From: a virus
Direction: 5' to 3' (one strand)
Length of the DNA: 64,000 nucleotides
Virus record (IMG/VR): IMGVR_UViG_3300043539_000897
Coordinates: 1-64,000 of that record
The notes under the pieces were generated by a model. That model was not told the DNA's origin. It ran no database searches and saw nothing but the letters and a program-made list of their open reading frames with translations. Made by a program: the position numbers and the translations under genes. Below, piece by piece: positions 47,510-54,766 of the stretch; positions within the stretch are counted from its first letter, which is position 1; each line of letters opens with the position of its first letter.

Positions 47510-47750
47510 TATGGAATTCAAATCACTCTTCGACTTTTTAGGCAAAGCTGCTGGTCGTGAATTAGGATTGGAAGTAGCTAAAGCAGCTCTCGTAGAAGGA
47601 ATTGTGGTACAAACAAAAAATGTTTCTAACAGACAATACAAAGGAGAAATTAAAATGTACCCTGTATATTGGCTAGAAGCATATTTTGACACAGGAGCTA
47701 CGCCAAGCACAAAGATTCTTTACAACGAACCAGACGACTTACTTCTTTAA
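47499..47750 (+). CDS. Unknown small protein
   Basis: 83 aa from ATG 47499 (MSSSMEFKSLFDFLGKAAGR), overlapping the previous stop; an in-frame ATG at 47475 is less likely. VKAxLVEGIVVQ-like helix and a C-terminal YPVYWLEAYFDTGATPST. Phage proteins with this ending are familiar to me but unannotated. Confidence 0.55.
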   Translation: MSSSMEFKSLFDFLGKAAGRELGLEVAKAALVEGIVVQTKNVSNRQYKGEIKMYPVYWLEAYFDTGATPSTKILYNEPDDLLL

Positions 47751-47753
47751 GCT

Positions 47754-47891
47754 ATGCAAAAAATAGACATTAATTCAGCTTATGAAGCTGAAATTAAGAA
47801 AGTATTAGATGCTATTTGGGAAAATCGTTTTCGAATAAACTTGAATAATTTAGAAAAATTACGTAAATTAGCTAACAAAACAAAATTATGA
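47754..47891 (+). CDS. Unknown 45-aa protein
   Basis: MQKIDINSAYEAEIKKVLDA then WENRFRINLNNLEKLRKLAN; a two-helix peptide. Its stop overlaps the queC start (ATGA at 47888), so it is translationally coupled to queC. Not recognised. Confidence 0.55.
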   Translation: MQKIDINSAYEAEIKKVLDAIWENRFRINLNNLEKLRKLANKTKL

Positions 47892-48706
47892 ATAAACAAG
47901 CAGTGCTTAGCTTATCCGGGGGGATGGATTCCTCAACACTGTTACTACGTCTACTTGCCGATGGCTACGAAGTTACAGCACTATCCTTTGACTACGGTCA
48001 GAAACATAAAGTTGAACTCGAAAGAGCAAAAGCTCTAGTTCAATATTTAAATCACCAAGTAACCCCCTTAGGGTATCCAGTAATCAGATATCAAGTAATT
48101 AAGCTTGACGGTTTAGCTCAATTGCTTAACTCTACTCTAGTTACAGGCGGTGCTGATGTTCCTGAAGGGCATTATGCTGAAGAGAATATGAAAGCAACCG
48201 TTGTTCCGAATAGGAATAAAATCTTCAGTTCAATCATTCAAGCAGTTGCATTATCAGTTTCAGAACAGAAGAATACTAAATGCGTTATTGCAATGGGAAT
48301 CCATTCTGGCGATCATGCTATTTATCCAGACTGCCGGGAAGAATTTAGGGATGCAGACTTTGAAGCATTTAAATCAGGTAACTGGGGTGCAGATAAAGTA
48401 AGCCTTTATACTCCCTATCTAAAGTCAACCAAGTTTGGAATCTTGAGAGATGGAGAGAAGTGCTGCGATAAAATGCATATTGACTTTGATTCTGTTTATG
48501 AAAAGACTAACACCTCTTATAAGCCAATCCAGATCAACGGTAGGTGGTACTCTGATTACAAGTCAGCATCCTCAGTAGAGAGAGTAGAAGCATTCATTAA
48601 ACTACAAAGAAAAGATCCAGTTCAATACGCTGACGAAGGCGGACCGGTAACTTGGGAGCAAGTAGTTGAACATGTTAAAAACGTTTTGAGTAAGCATGAA
48701 GGATAA
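47888..48706 (+). CDS. queC: 7-cyano-7-deazaguanine synthase (QueC), zinc site altered
   Basis: 272 aa. PP-loop ATPase motif SLSGGMDSS (10-15 core), LSFDYGQKH, and GIHSGDHAIYPDCREEFRDA are QueC hallmarks. It makes preQ0 from 7-carboxy-7-deazaguanine. In ordinary QueC the end reads T-W-S-C-Y...C-G-x-C-x-x-C. Here it reads TNTSY (S210), YSDYKSASSVERVEAF (S222, S226, S229): all four zinc cysteines appear to be serine, with slightly changed spacing. It may have lost zinc or activity. Works with QueD (49301) and QueE (50403). Confidence 0.85.
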   Translation: MNKQAVLSLSGGMDSSTLLLRLLADGYEVTALSFDYGQKHKVELERAKALVQYLNHQVTPLGYPVIRYQVIKLDGLAQLLNSTLVTGGADVPEGHYAEENMKATVVPNRNKIFSSIIQAVALSVSEQKNTKCVIAMGIHSGDHAIYPDCREEFRDADFEAFKSGNWGADKVSLYTPYLKSTKFGILRDGEKCCDKMHIDFDSVYEKTNTSYKPIQINGRWYSDYKSASSVERVEAFIKLQRKDPVQYADEGGPVTWEQVVEHVKNVLSKHEG

Positions 48707-48866
48707 GTATTACCTAATAGTAAATAAAGACGGAGAAGCTTATGCCGGTATGGTACAAGGCTCTCTGATCTGGACTCACAACTGGGCTGCAGGAAAAGCT
48801 CTACACAAAGAAAATACATCACGAGTATTAGTATCAAACCCAGGAACAGAATTATTAGAACTATGA
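48696..48866 (+). CDS. Unknown 56-aa protein
   Basis: MKDKYYLIVNKDGEAYAGMV, then LIWTHNWAAGKALHKENTSR. Starts inside the end of queC and ends with an ATGA overlap into the next gene. Beta-rich; unannotated in my memory. Confidence 0.6.
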   Translation: MKDKYYLIVNKDGEAYAGMVQGSLIWTHNWAAGKALHKENTSRVLVSNPGTELLEL

Positions 48867-49018
48867 ACCAACCAGACCCTAAACTACACCAGCTGGTAAG
48901 CTTTTTAAAATCAGCTGTTAGAATCTCCGGCTACGTTGCTCTATTCTGGAGCATCAGCCTTGGAGCATTTATTTTAATCTTATCAGAATTAATAGGTATT
49001 ATAGAAGAATTAGTATGA
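48863..49018 (+). CDS. 51-aa membrane protein
   Basis: MNQPDPKLHQLVSFLKSAVR then one membrane segment ISGYVALFWSISLGAFILIL and SELIGIIEELV. I recognise this pattern (NPKL..F..FIKS..RI..Y, SE..GI.EELV) as common in T4-like phages. ATGA overlap with the thioredoxin gene. Confidence 0.65.
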   Translation: MNQPDPKLHQLVSFLKSAVRISGYVALFWSISLGAFILILSELIGIIEELV

Positions 49019-49263
49019 AGAAAATTTTATATTTTAGTGCACCTTGGTGCGGTCCTTGTAAGCAATTCGGACCAGTAATGGAACAGATGGGACAATCAAT
49101 CCCAGTACAAAAAATTAATGTTGACGATCAACCTGACCTAGCTACTGCTTACTCAGTACGTAATGTACCTACAGTAATCATTGTTAAGGACGGTGAAGTA
49201 GTTAACAGAATGGTTGGAGTTCAAACTCCGACAGCAGTTATGAACGCATACAATAATGCTTAA
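49015..49263 (+). CDS. trxA: Thioredoxin
   Basis: 82 aa, short form. Active site WCGPCKQFGPVMEQM, then VDDQPDLATAYSVRNVPTVI with the cis-proline. It supplies electrons to ribonucleotide reductase (nrdJ, 29589) or other thiol enzymes. Last gene of the queC operon. Confidence 0.9.
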   Translation: MKKILYFSAPWCGPCKQFGPVMEQMGQSIPVQKINVDDQPDLATAYSVRNVPTVIIVKDGEVVNRMVGVQTPTAVMNAYNNA

Positions 49264-49266
49264 GGC

Positions 49267-49297
49267 TTGCTTATATTAAATAAAGTTCATATATTAA
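49267..49297 (+). promoter_or_regulatory. Host-like promoter TTG-N20-TATATTAA (queD)
   Basis: TTG at 49267, -7 at 49290-49297, 3 nt before the ATG at 49301: leaderless start likely. Confidence 0.7.
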
Positions 49298-49300
49298 GTT

Positions 49301-49765
49301 ATGGGAAAATATCAATCAACAAAAGTATTTGACGGATTCAGCTGCGTATTCCGTCAATGGAAAGCAGAGGGAACTCATTGTAAGTACGTTCATGGATACG
49401 GAGTATCTTTTAAAGTATGGTTTGAAGGAGAGTTAGACGAAAAGAACTGGGTATGGGATTTCGGAGGAATGAAGAGAGCTAAAGGAACTATCGACGGAAT
49501 GAATCCAAAAGCATGGATGGACTATATGTTCGATCATACTATGATTATTGCCGAAGATGATCCGTTCCTTGAATCATTTAAGTTAATGGATCGAGCAGGA
49601 GCAGCTCAAGTAAGAATCCTACCCGCAGTAGGAGCAGAGAAATTTGCTGAGCATATCTTTAATAAGCTTCAGGAATTTATTCATACAGAGACAGAAGGCA
49701 GAGTGAGAGTAGTTCGAGTAGACTTTATGGAACATGGACGCAATTCAGCAATTTACGAAGGATAA
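49301..49765 (+). CDS. queD: QueD-like 6-carboxytetrahydropterin synthase
   Basis: 154 aa. GTHCKYVHGYGVSFKVWFEG, NWVWDFGGMKRAKGTID, MDYMFDHTMIIAEDDPFL, PAVGAEKFAEHIF and VRVDFMEHGRNSAIYE match the phage/bacterial QueD branch. Catalytic Cys (in HC), Asp-His (FDH) and the late Glu are present. The usual HGH zinc ligands read HGY, and the earlier FxAxH His is Phe, a trait of this branch as far as I recall. It makes CPH4 for QueE. Confidence 0.8.
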   Translation: MGKYQSTKVFDGFSCVFRQWKAEGTHCKYVHGYGVSFKVWFEGELDEKNWVWDFGGMKRAKGTIDGMNPKAWMDYMFDHTMIIAEDDPFLESFKLMDRAGAAQVRILPAVGAEKFAEHIFNKLQEFIHTETEGRVRVVRVDFMEHGRNSAIYEG

Positions 49766-49767
49766 TT

Positions 49768-49791
49768 ATGACAGTAGAAATTAAAATCTAG
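49768..49791 (+). pseudogene. Duplicated queE start (7 codons)
   Basis: ATTATG then codons for MTVEIKI and a stop. It closely matches the true queE start at 50403 (ATTATG, MSIEIKK). The HNH gene lies between the two, so this is probably the old queE 5' end left by the insertion. Confidence 0.5.
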
Positions 49792-49820
49792 TGTGACCCT
49801 TAGTAAATTATTTTTACTAC

Positions 49821-49829
49821 TATTTATAA
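49821..49829 (+). promoter_or_regulatory. Late-type motif TATTTATAA
   Basis: 3 nt before the second HNH gene's ATG (49833). Confidence 0.55.
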
Positions 49830-49832
49830 TAA

Positions 49833-50372
49833 ATGGACTATCAAAAAATTTATTATCAATTAGTACTGAAAGCTAAGACTAGAGAAGAAATAAGTGGGTA
49901 TTTTGAAACACATCATATAATACCTAGATGCTTACACGGAACTAATAATCCAGATAACCTCGTAAAGCTTACAGCTAAAGAGCATTTCTTAGCCCACTTA
50001 CTTCTTACTGAAATTTACCCAACAAATCAAAAACTGAAATACGCTCTGTGGATGATGGCAACAATGGAAGCAAGCAACCAAAGTAGGTACAGAGTTTCTG
50101 CAAAAACATACCAGAGAATAAAAGAAAGCTTAAATAAAAAAACAGAAGAGCATAAAAAGAAAATCTCAGAAAGTCTAAAAAAAGCTTACGCAGAAGGTTC
50201 TCGAGGAACAAACAAAGGTAAAAAAATGCCAGTTGAAGTAGGTAGGAGAATATCAGAAGCTAAAAAAGGCATGGTCGGTACTAATTTAGGTAAGCTAATG
50301 TCTGAAGAGCAAAAGAAAAAAATCTCAGAAACATTAAAGAGAAAGAACCAAAATAAAAAGTTGGATCTATAA
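49833..50372 (+). CDS. HNH homing endonuclease with NUMOD repeats
   Basis: 179 aa, paralogous to 27384. HNH motif FETHHIIPRCLHG, NPDNLVKLTAKEHFLAHLLL near residues 28-60, then NUMOD3-type repeats (HKKKISESLKKAYAEGS, GRRISEAKKGMVGTNLGK, EEQKKKISETLKRK). It lacks the NUMOD1-like end of its paralogue. Inserted between queD and queE, in front of a regenerated queE start. Confidence 0.88.
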   Translation: MDYQKIYYQLVLKAKTREEISGYFETHHIIPRCLHGTNNPDNLVKLTAKEHFLAHLLLTEIYPTNQKLKYALWMMATMEASNQSRYRVSAKTYQRIKESLNKKTEEHKKKISESLKKAYAEGSRGTNKGKKMPVEVGRRISEAKKGMVGTNLGKLMSEEQKKKISETLKRKNQNKKLDL

Positions 50373-50391
50373 TAAAAAATAACTATATTAA
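50361..50391 (+). promoter_or_regulatory. Host-like promoter TTG-N20-TATATTAA (queE)
   Basis: TTG at 50361 lies in the last codons of the HNH gene; -7 at 50384-50391; 11 nt to the queE ATG. Confidence 0.65.
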
Positions 50392-50402
50392 TAAAAAATA
50401 TT

Positions 50403-51194
50403 ATGTCAATAGAAATTAAAAAACCAGGTCGTATTTTAGATTACAACAAAAAATTACCCATCATCGAACTTTATACTTGCATCCAGTCTGAAGGTTCAAG
50501 GCAGGGAAGACCTACCGTTGCTATCAGAACAACCGGATGTACTCACAGATGTTGGTTTGGCGAAGGCGGATGGTGTGATAGTTGGTATAGCAGTATACAC
50601 CCTGAGAAAGGGCATATTACATTTAACGACATCATTAAAATTTATGATGAGAATCCAACCATTACTGAAATGATGTTGACTGGAGGTTCACCTACCATGC
50701 AGCCAGATCTATGTAATGAATTAACGCATTTTGCTAATCAAAGAGGAATATTTATAACTATTGAAACAGAAGGTTCTCATTTTGTCGAGACGGATTATCC
50801 AATTGGTCTTATTTCCCTATCACCTAAGTTTAGTAATAGTGTGCCTAAGCTTGATGTTACTACTCCAATGGGTAAACTGGTCGACCAGAAGATGATCGAT
50901 CAGCATAATAAGCTACGTTTAAATGATGATGCAATTGAGAAGACCCTTGCATACCATTCGGACTACCATTACAAACCAGTGTATGACGGTACTGAAGAAA
51001 CAATGAATGAGATTGAAGAATTTAGAGTAAAGCACAACATCCCTAAGAATAAAACCTGGTTGATGCCTGCTGGTGATAACAGAGAGGAATTGATCAAGCA
51101 GTATCCAATCTCATTAGAAAAAGCATTCGACATGGGCTACAATTGGACAGGAAGGGATCACATAATAAGCTGGGACACTAAGCGAGCAGTATAA
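50403..51194 (+). CDS. queE: 7-carboxy-7-deazaguanine synthase (QueE), radical SAM
   Basis: 263 aa. IIELYTCIQSEGSRQGRPTV, a cluster motif CTHRCWFGEGGWCDSWYS (C46, C50, C58: CX3CX7C instead of the usual CX3CX2C), TEMMLTGGSPTMQPDLCNEL and TIETEGSHFVE. It converts CPH4 to CDG with a 4Fe-4S cluster and SAM. An IscA-like protein (58219) might help load the cluster. Together with QueD and QueC it gives preQ0, commonly used by phages to modify DNA. Confidence 0.85.
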   Translation: MSIEIKKPGRILDYNKKLPIIELYTCIQSEGSRQGRPTVAIRTTGCTHRCWFGEGGWCDSWYSSIHPEKGHITFNDIIKIYDENPTITEMMLTGGSPTMQPDLCNELTHFANQRGIFITIETEGSHFVETDYPIGLISLSPKFSNSVPKLDVTTPMGKLVDQKMIDQHNKLRLNDDAIEKTLAYHSDYHYKPVYDGTEETMNEIEEFRVKHNIPKNKTWLMPAGDNREELIKQYPISLEKAFDMGYNWTGRDHIISWDTKRAV

Positions 51195-51388
51195 TGAAAA
51201 CAGTTTTAATTATAGTAGCATTAATTCATGCAGACCTTTCACAGGACATGTATAGCTACAAAGCAGTTAAAGTTCGACCTAGGCAGGATAGTACTGCTAT
51301 GAAAAAGATAGATCGCATATGTGATACATTCACAGTGATTTCAGTAATGCCTTATCAAATAGGTCATAAAATTGAAGTAGATCGATAA
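51194..51388 (+). CDS. Small exported or membrane protein
   Basis: 64 aa, TAATG overlap with queE. Possible signal sequence (MKTVLIIVALIHADLSQD, again with a Gln soon after), then a basic VKVRPRQDSTAMKKIDRICD. Not recognised. Confidence 0.5.
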   Translation: MKTVLIIVALIHADLSQDMYSYKAVKVRPRQDSTAMKKIDRICDTFTVISVMPYQIGHKIEVDR

Positions 51389-51789
51389 TGGACTTACTAT
51401 CAACACACCCCGTTAAGAAATCTGATTTAGGCTTTCACGGCAATCTATTCGGAGGCAAATTGCTTTCATGGGTAGATGCTGCCGTGGCAGCTTATGCAAT
51501 GGAGAAATGCCGGTCACAGAATATGATTACTATTGCTCTTGACGAGTGTGTTTTTAGAAAACCTGCCAAGGAAAAACAGCTGATAAAAATCTATGCAGAA
51601 ATGTTTAAGGTTGGAAATACCTCAGCAACGTTCCGGATTCAAGCAAGAGCCTACAATGTTTTTAGAGGCGATGAAGCTATTCTACTTGCAACCAACATGA
51701 CCTTCGTTAGAGTAGACGATGAAGGAATTCCTATCCCAATTTCAGAACAAGTTAAGAGAGCATTTAAAATACCCGAATCTAAATTATGA
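51388..51789 (+). CDS. Hotdog-fold acyl-CoA thioesterase
   Basis: 133 aa. GFHGNLFGGKLLSWVDAAVA, then IALDECVFRKPAKEKQLIKI and RAYNVFRGDEAILLATNMTF are the YciA/acyl-CoA thioesterase pattern with the catalytic-region Asp after GG..L.W.D. An unusual phage gene; it may alter acyl-CoA pools or membrane lipids. Its stop overlaps the next start (ATGA). Confidence 0.8.
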   Translation: MDLLSTHPVKKSDLGFHGNLFGGKLLSWVDAAVAAYAMEKCRSQNMITIALDECVFRKPAKEKQLIKIYAEMFKVGNTSATFRIQARAYNVFRGDEAILLATNMTFVRVDDEGIPIPISEQVKRAFKIPESKL

Positions 51790-51968
51790 CCGAGCCTGAA
51801 AAGTTAGCTTTAATATCTAAGTTGGATTATGAGATGACTAAAGCCATATTAAATGGACACAAATCTGTTGAGGGAGATAAATTCCAGGAACACAGAGACA
51901 CTATTTTAAAATTACGAATTGAATTATTTCCAGACTCGATTTGGGCATTAGGAACAAAACAAGATTAA
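51786..51968 (+). CDS. Unknown small protein
   Basis: 60 aa, helical (EPEKLALISKLDYEMTKAIL, HRDTILKLRIELFPDSIWAL). Coupled by ATGA to the thioesterase gene. Not recognised. Confidence 0.55.
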   Translation: MTEPEKLALISKLDYEMTKAILNGHKSVEGDKFQEHRDTILKLRIELFPDSIWALGTKQD

Positions 51969-51971
51969 GTT

Positions 51972-53135
51972 ATGAATCGATTAGACGAACAATACCAATC
52001 CCTCCTTCAGGACATTATTGACTTTGGAGCCGACAAGCAAGACAGAACAGGAACTGGAACTAAAAGTATTTTTGGTTACATGATTCATCATAACATGAGG
52101 AATGGTTTTCCACTACTAACTACTAAAAAGGTTGCATTTAAAACAATGGCTACTGAATTGATGTGGTTCTTAAAAGGAGATACAAATATTAAATATTTAG
52201 TTGATAACGGATGTAATATTTGGAATGGTGATGCTTACCAAGCCTATATTAAAAGATATAATAAAGGTGAATATGTTGGTAAAACCAAATTATTAGAGAA
52301 TTCTAAGAAAAACAGAACATTAACTGAACCATTTACAATAGAAGAATTCATTGACAAAATCAAAACCGATGATGAGTTTGCTAATACGTGGGGTGAATTA
52401 GGTCCAATCTATGGTAAACAATGGAGAAATTGGGAAGGTGTAACAAAAACACAATTAACATCTACAAGCTATGAATTGGGTTGGGGTAATTTTGACCAAA
52501 TCGCAAACCTAATCTCTGAACTCAAAACAAACCCAGACTCAAGACGATTAATGGTTAATGCTTGGAATGTAGGTGAATTAGACCAAATGGTACTTCCACC
52601 TTGTCATTATGGATTTCAAGTTTATACAAGAGAACTAACATGGGAAGAACAAGTTCAATGGGTTATGAAGAATACTAATGTTGAATGGGAAAATCTTTAC
52701 ATAGTAGAAGAGATAGCTAAACCATCTACTCCTAAGCGAGCAATCTCATTATCTTGGAACCAAAGATCGGTTGATGTGTTTTTAGGTTTGCCGTTTAATA
52801 TTGCTTCATACGGTTTGTTATTAGAAATTATTGCTAAGGTAGTTAACATGGTACCTGAGCATCTGGTTGGCCATTTAGGTGATACGCATCTATATAACAA
52901 CCATATTGAACAAGCAAAGGAGCAGATTAGCAGAGAGCCATTTGAGTTACCTACACTAAATATAAACACCGAATTCTGGCAAACAGAATCAGGAGAATGC
53001 GGAGTAGGTCCAATTAGCACTTCAGGCTTCATTTCAGGCTTAGCAGATGATAATTTCTGTAAATGCCTATTAGAAGATATCCAGTTAACTAATTACCAAT
53101 CACACCCAATAATCAAAGCACCGTTAAGTAATTAA
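51972..53135 (+). CDS. thyA: Thymidylate synthase (ThyA), long form
   Basis: 387 aa, about 120 longer than E. coli ThyA. Core motifs: DRTGTGTKSIFGYMIHHNMR, WFLKGDTNIKYL, catalytic C211 in LPPCHYGFQVY, RSVDVFLGLPFNIASYGLLL and LGDTHLYNNH. The Asn in PFNIASY favours dUMP over dCMP, so it makes dTMP, not hydroxymethyl-dCMP. Extra length sits in two insertions, after NIWNGDAYQ and in EEQVQWVMKNTNVEWENLY. Downstream dUTPase-like and PRTase genes also serve nucleotide supply. Confidence 0.93.
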   Translation: MNRLDEQYQSLLQDIIDFGADKQDRTGTGTKSIFGYMIHHNMRNGFPLLTTKKVAFKTMATELMWFLKGDTNIKYLVDNGCNIWNGDAYQAYIKRYNKGEYVGKTKLLENSKKNRTLTEPFTIEEFIDKIKTDDEFANTWGELGPIYGKQWRNWEGVTKTQLTSTSYELGWGNFDQIANLISELKTNPDSRRLMVNAWNVGELDQMVLPPCHYGFQVYTRELTWEEQVQWVMKNTNVEWENLYIVEEIAKPSTPKRAISLSWNQRSVDVFLGLPFNIASYGLLLEIIAKVVNMVPEHLVGHLGDTHLYNNHIEQAKEQISREPFELPTLNINTEFWQTESGECGVGPISTSGFISGLADDNFCKCLLEDIQLTNYQSHPIIKAPLSN

Positions 53136-53139
53136 TCCA

Positions 53140-53148
53140 TATTTATTA
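53140..53148 (+). promoter_or_regulatory. Late-type motif TATTTATTA
   Basis: 2 nt before the secreted nuclease ATG at 53151. Confidence 0.5.
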
Positions 53149-53150
53149 AT

Positions 53151-53726
53151 ATGAGATTCATTATAGTTTTATTTTTACTTCCGTTATCATTATTAGCACA
53201 GTTAAGAGATTCAATCTATATTAAAACAGACATTTATGAAGCAGTTTATTCCGAGGTTCTTCAACAACCTAAACGAGTATGGTACACAGTTCAATGCACT
53301 GCCGGCACCGCTGCTAGAACAGGCATGGATTTTTATACCGTTCCTGGCATCGTAACCTCAGATGCTAACGACTATGTTGCTAATGTTTGGGACAAAGGTC
53401 ATTGTGCTCCTGCTGCTGATTTTAATTGCACAAGAGAAATGCTCCTTAAGACTTTCTCCTATGTGAACTGCGTACTACAGCATGAAAGACTAAACAGAGG
53501 AGTCTGGAGAATGTTAGAGGTTAGAGAAAGGGAATTAGCTAAACAAGGTAAAGTGTTTGTTGAGATCAGAATGGTTTACTCTCCAAGATCTCAGAAGCTA
53601 CCAACCGGTGCAACTATTCCGGATGGATTTTTTAAGACAATTAAAGTTGCAAATACGACAGAAGTTTATTATTTTTCCAATACAGTTCCAACATTAAGTA
53701 GTTATACGCAGTACAAAATTAAATAA
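53151..53726 (+). CDS. Secreted DNA/RNA non-specific endonuclease (NucA-like)
   Basis: 191 aa. Signal peptide with mature start Q17. The DRGH-type motif is WDKGHCAPAADFNCT with catalytic His H84, then TFSYVNCVLQHERLNRGVWR, matching the N...Q...LN.G.W pattern of NucA/Serratia-type nucleases. It should act in the periplasm or outside the cell. Late expression from its own motif suggests host-DNA scavenging at lysis or destruction of incoming DNA of competing phages. Confidence 0.82.
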   Translation: MRFIIVLFLLPLSLLAQLRDSIYIKTDIYEAVYSEVLQQPKRVWYTVQCTAGTAARTGMDFYTVPGIVTSDANDYVANVWDKGHCAPAADFNCTREMLLKTFSYVNCVLQHERLNRGVWRMLEVRERELAKQGKVFVEIRMVYSPRSQKLPTGATIPDGFFKTIKVANTTEVYYFSNTVPTLSSYTQYKIK

Positions 53727-53731
53727 GTTAT

Positions 53732-54241
53732 ATGGTTCTATTCACAGAAGAGGAAATTCAAACAAGAGTAAAAAGTCTTGCCCTTGAGGTAAGCTACAAA
53801 AACAATCCTGAGAATTCATCAAGGGTTATGATCGGAGTTCTAAACGGAGCATTTATGTTCTTCGCAGACCTGGTTCGTAACATGGAGGTTGATTGTGAAA
53901 TCGACTTTATGCAAGCAAAATCATACTTAGGGCAAGTTCAAGACCGGGTAGATATTCTGAAGGATGTCTCAATTGATTTAAAAGATAAGGACGTCTTTAT
54001 AGTTGACGACATCTACGATTCGGGTAACACTATGAAACGCTTGATAGCCCATCTTCAAACTAAGGGAGCTAAGTCAATTACTCCGGTTACTTTATTTAAA
54101 AGAAGCTATTCCTATATGGAGGATCTTATCTACGGATTTGAATTAAATAATGAAGCATGGTTGGTAGGTTACGGCCTTGATGCAACTAACGGAACTAAGC
54201 GAAACCAGCCTTTTATCACCGGAGAAATAATTGAAGAATAA
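53732..54241 (+). CDS. Purine phosphoribosyltransferase (HPRT type)
   Basis: 169 aa. VMIGVLNGAFMFFADLVRNM and the PRPP loop VFIVDDIYDSGNTMKRLIAH, ending YGLDATNGTKRNQPF, match hypoxanthine-guanine phosphoribosyltransferases. It salvages purine bases for nucleotide supply. It follows the nuclease by 5 nt. Confidence 0.88.
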   Translation: MVLFTEEEIQTRVKSLALEVSYKNNPENSSRVMIGVLNGAFMFFADLVRNMEVDCEIDFMQAKSYLGQVQDRVDILKDVSIDLKDKDVFIVDDIYDSGNTMKRLIAHLQTKGAKSITPVTLFKRSYSYMEDLIYGFELNNEAWLVGYGLDATNGTKRNQPFITGEIIEE

Positions 54242-54242
54242 T

Positions 54243-54752
54243 ATGTTACTAACAAGCAAAGAAATATTAGAGAGAGGGATTGTAATTCCTTCGCAGTACT
54301 CAAAACCAACCCAGGTTGGAATTGACCTTTCAGTATGTAAAGTTGAACGCATTTTAGCAGGTTCAGTAGTTTACAAGGACTTAACTATTATAGATCCTTT
54401 AAACTTCATGGAAGTTGATACCGTTAAGATTGACGGCAAGGAATGCTGGAGATTAGACAAAGGAAGTTACGCAATCACCTTCAACGAAGGATGTAAGATT
54501 CCTGACAATGCAACTGGGTTTGTTCTTCATAGATCTTCTCTGTACAGGACAGGAACTTCGATTGTTTCTCCCGTTTGGGATTCAGGATATGAAACAGAGA
54601 AAATGGGTACGGTGATGATTGTTAGCGTATTCTTAATCTTAGAAAAGAATGCTAGAGCAGCTCAAATGTTCTTCCATGAGAATGCTCCTGTAGACGAACT
54701 CTACGACGGTCAGTGGCAAGGCGGTACTAATGCTTGGGAACAGAAAAAATAA
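54243..54752 (+). CDS. dUTPase/dCTP deaminase-family protein
   Basis: 169 aa from the ATG at 54243. KPTQVGIDLSVCKVERIL, FVLHRSSLYRTGTSIVSPVW, DSGYETEKMGTVMIVSVFL and EKNARAAQMFFHENAPVDEL are the dUTPase-fold signature. It would supply dUMP for ThyA (51972). dUTPase is more likely than dCTP deaminase; the two families are hard to separate by eye. A TTG start 12 nt upstream is unlikely. Confidence 0.8.
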   Translation: MLLTSKEILERGIVIPSQYSKPTQVGIDLSVCKVERILAGSVVYKDLTIIDPLNFMEVDTVKIDGKECWRLDKGSYAITFNEGCKIPDNATGFVLHRSSLYRTGTSIVSPVWDSGYETEKMGTVMIVSVFLILEKNARAAQMFFHENAPVDELYDGQWQGGTNAWEQKK

Positions 54753-54754
54753 CC

Positions 54755-54763
54755 TATTTATAA
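54755..54763 (+). promoter_or_regulatory. Late-type motif TATTTATAA
   Basis: 3 nt before the ATG at 54767. Confidence 0.55.
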
Positions 54764-54766
54764 GAT

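Noticed and set aside
48201-48401. Second + strand open frame inside queC
   Set aside because: Fully internal to a well-supported gene, with no start signal of its own.
51972-53135. dCMP hydroxymethylase instead of thymidylate synthase
   Set aside because: The residue that discriminates the two is Asn (PFNIASY), typical of ThyA; hydroxymethylases have Asp there.
54231-54242. TTG start 12 nt upstream of the dUTPase-like ATG
   Set aside because: The ATG at 54243 follows the previous stop directly and is sufficient; the extension adds four residues without family support.
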